Source: Euplotes aediculatus (taxonomy: Eukaryota; Ciliophora; Spirotrichea; Euplotida; Euplotidae). Taken from it: a stretch of DNA of 23,133 bases. Under the pieces are notes generated by a model. That model had not been told where the DNA came from. It saw only the letters and a program-made list of their open reading frames with translations, and searched no databases. The stretch lies in contig JAQGFW010016170.1 in the NCBI GenBank assembly GCA_030463445.1, positions 1 through 23,133 on the forward strand, read 5' to 3'. Below, in pieces: positions 21,703 through 23,133 of the stretch. Positions within the stretch are counted from its first letter, which is position 1; every line of letters starts with the position of its first letter. A program made the position numbers and the translations under genes.

Positions 21703-23133
21703 ATTCAAAAAACAGCTCGTCCACAAAAACCCAGCCCGGAGAACCTTTGCCAGGATGCCAGGAAGGCAGTGACGGAACATGTTTTACAATGATTTTCAAT
21801 TCTTTATACTTTTTATCAGGTATTCCCAGTGTATAAATTTTTTCGTACTGAACGGTATCCATCGTATGCTGACGGGGCGTTTCAGCAGCCAGCAATTTGC
21901 TCGTACCGCCGGGTTCGGCCCCCCAAACCTGTATTTCCTTCGGTGGCATTATATAACTGCCAACGCCAATTAATGTGCTCACGGAAAGATTCTTAAGTGC
22001 TTTGGGTTCTTTAAATACCACTTGCACTTCCAGGTCTGCATCTTTATAACCCAGCCATTTTCCGCTTCTGAAATTACCATCCCCCTTTACTTCGTCTACC
22101 AGTGTCTGGGCTCCTGAACCCTTATAGGAAGGATCGGGCATCTTAAGCAGGCGAATTGAGTCGGGCTTGCCACCGGAACCAAAAAACTGGCGACTCACAA
22201 GCGCACTACTGATCCAGCCTTTTTTAAATGCACGTGCTTTAACCTGGGTTGTACTGGAAATAGTAACCGGCCGCTTGTAAAGCGGCGAATGCAGGCTGTC
22301 GGGTTCTGTTCCATCGAGGGTATACCTTAACTCCGCACCCTGCACAAAATGTTTAAGCTTCAGTTCAAAAGGCTGGCTAAATATCTGTTCCTCATTCTGC
22401 ACAATGGGCGGATTGAGCTGAATCAGCACTGTATCGCCGGCAAAACCGGTTTCAAAGCGGGTATTAGCCCATTTTTTCTGAACTCCTGCCCATTCTTCAG
22501 GCTGTACCCCCGTACTCCAGCAATAAAGGGTATTAATAGCCAGGGGCGAATTAGATAATCCCGCAGCTGTTACGGCCGTACCAGATAAACTAAGTTCTTT
22601 CAACGATTTCAGTTGCTTTAGTACCGGCAATGCATTATCGGTAATATCACTGAAGGAAAGATGAAGTTGCTGAAGATTCGGAAACTCTTTTAGCAGCTCA
22701 ATATCCTTATCCGTAACCGGCATTCTGTTCAGATTCAGCTTCACCAGTTGTGTTTTGACCTGCAGCAGATCCTTTAAATCCTCCGCTTTAAACTGACTAG
22801 CACCAAAATAATTTACTTCTAGTGCGGGTGAACCTGCGGCAATGGGCTGAACCATCCGGTAATGAGAATTTAGCTTTTCCACTACATCTTCAGAAGCCGG
22901 AGCAAATGCATACACTGCTTCTTCCTCGGTTGAAAAAAGAGCGGCCGTGAGTAACCGAAGACTATCCGATTCAGGTAAATCAGCCAGTTTTCCGCTCATA
23001 GCAGCACCCGATTTAATCCAATGATAGAGGATCGCGATTTCCTCCTCGGTCAATTGCGGTTTGCCTTTGGGGGGCATATGCTCTTTCTGATCGAGTGGCA
23101 GGTGAACCCGCTGCAAGAGCAATCCGTACTGCT
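21701..23133 (-). CDS. Cytochrome c-domain / LRR / chitobiase-like C-terminal mosaic protein (partial)
   Basis: The frame stays open to the window edge, so the N-terminus is missing; at least 476 residues are present. Counting from the TTG at 23122, the first visible segment H-M-P-P-K-G-K-P-Q-L-T-E-E-E-I-A-I-L-Y-H matches the end of a planctomycete-type cytochrome c domain (PSCyt1), with Met as the likely distal heme ligand. The C-x-x-C-H motif would lie upstream, outside the window. Leucine-rich repeats follow at about 115-205 (L-V-K-L-N-L-N, L-Q-Q-L-H-L-S, L-K-E-L-S-L-S), then a chitobiase/FN3-associated domain at about 250-315 (L-R-Y-T-L-D-G-T-E-P-D). The end (about 330-473) looks like a discoidin-type beta-sandwich ending in V-D-E-L-F-F-E. 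An extracytoplasmic glycan or electron-transfer role is suggested by domains only. Confidence 0.82.
   Translation of the reverse strand, partial: QYGLLLQRVHLPLDQKEHMPPKGKPQLTEEEIAILYHWIKSGAAMSGKLADLPESDSLRLLTAALFSTEEEAVYAFAPASEDVVEKLNSHYRMVQPIAAGSPALEVNYFGASQFKAEDLKDLLQVKTQLVKLNLNRMPVTDKDIELLKEFPNLQQLHLSFSDITDNALPVLKQLKSLKELSLSGTAVTAAGLSNSPLAINTLYCWSTGVQPEEWAGVQKKWANTRFETGFAGDTVLIQLNPPIVQNEEQIFSQPFELKLKHFVQGAELRYTLDGTEPDSLHSPLYKRPVTISSTTQVKARAFKKGWISSALVSRQFFGSGGKPDSIRLLKMPDPSYKGSGAQTLVDEVKGDGNFRSGKWLGYKDADLEVQVVFKEPKALKNLSVSTLIGVGSYIMPPKEIQVWGAEPGGTSKLLAAETPRQHTMDTVQYEKIYTLGIPDKKYKELKIIVKHVPSLPSWHPGKGSPGWVFVDELFFE

Overview
The window is chromosomal DNA from a member of the Bacteroidota, most likely of the family Chitinophagaceae or a close relative. 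This rests on the gene content: a TonB-dependent receptor with a carboxypeptidase-regulatory-like N-terminus, a head-GIN (DUF2807) lipoprotein, the type IX secretion protein PorQ, a Porin_10-like barrel beside purine nucleoside phosphorylase, a YpdA-type reductase, and many signal peptides ending in A-Q. Promoters of the Bacteroidota type (TAnnTTTG at -7) and a lack of obvious Shine-Dalgarno sequences agree. No phage, insertion sequence, CRISPR array, tRNA or rRNA was seen. This is a core-like region and no gap between genes exceeds about 230 bases.

Layout. 1-3428 (+): the end of an outer-membrane barrel protein, a TonB-dependent receptor and a GIN-domain lipoprotein. 3502-4488 (+): a YpdA-like flavoprotein reductase, preceded by a 16-bp perfect inverted repeat with a -7 promoter element in its spacer. 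4481-14198 (-): a run of ten genes that reads, in transcription order, purine nucleoside phosphorylase, putative porin, then a cysteine-rich metal-handling group (HYC_CC_PP-like protein, HMA protein with a metallothionein-like tail, second HMA protein, TlpA-like thioredoxin, barrel protein), then an unknown secreted protein, gluconokinase and a GntP gluconate permease. 14425-17960 (+): Lon protease with a clear terminator, then PorQ. 18032-20493 (-): M42 aminopeptidase, a UbiA-like membrane protein and a small lipoprotein. 20546-21553 (+): a LuxE-like acyl-protein synthetase. 21701-23133 (-, cut by the window end): a cytochrome/LRR/chitobiase-like mosaic protein.

How the genes may work together. 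Gluconokinase and GntP make a gluconate uptake and phosphorylation pair with a 16-base gene overlap. The porin and nucleoside phosphorylase, which overlap by one base, suggest nucleoside salvage. The five-gene group at 8359-11294 is the most notable: all products carry export signals, four are rich in Cys motifs, and one ends in 55 residues of which 14 are cysteine. It looks like a periplasmic thiophilic-metal (probably copper) binding and thiol-redox module with no P-type ATPase in the window. The strongest unexplained DNA structures are the inverted repeat at 3447-3496 and a heptad-repeat hairpin at 17959-18038 that fills the gap between two converging genes.
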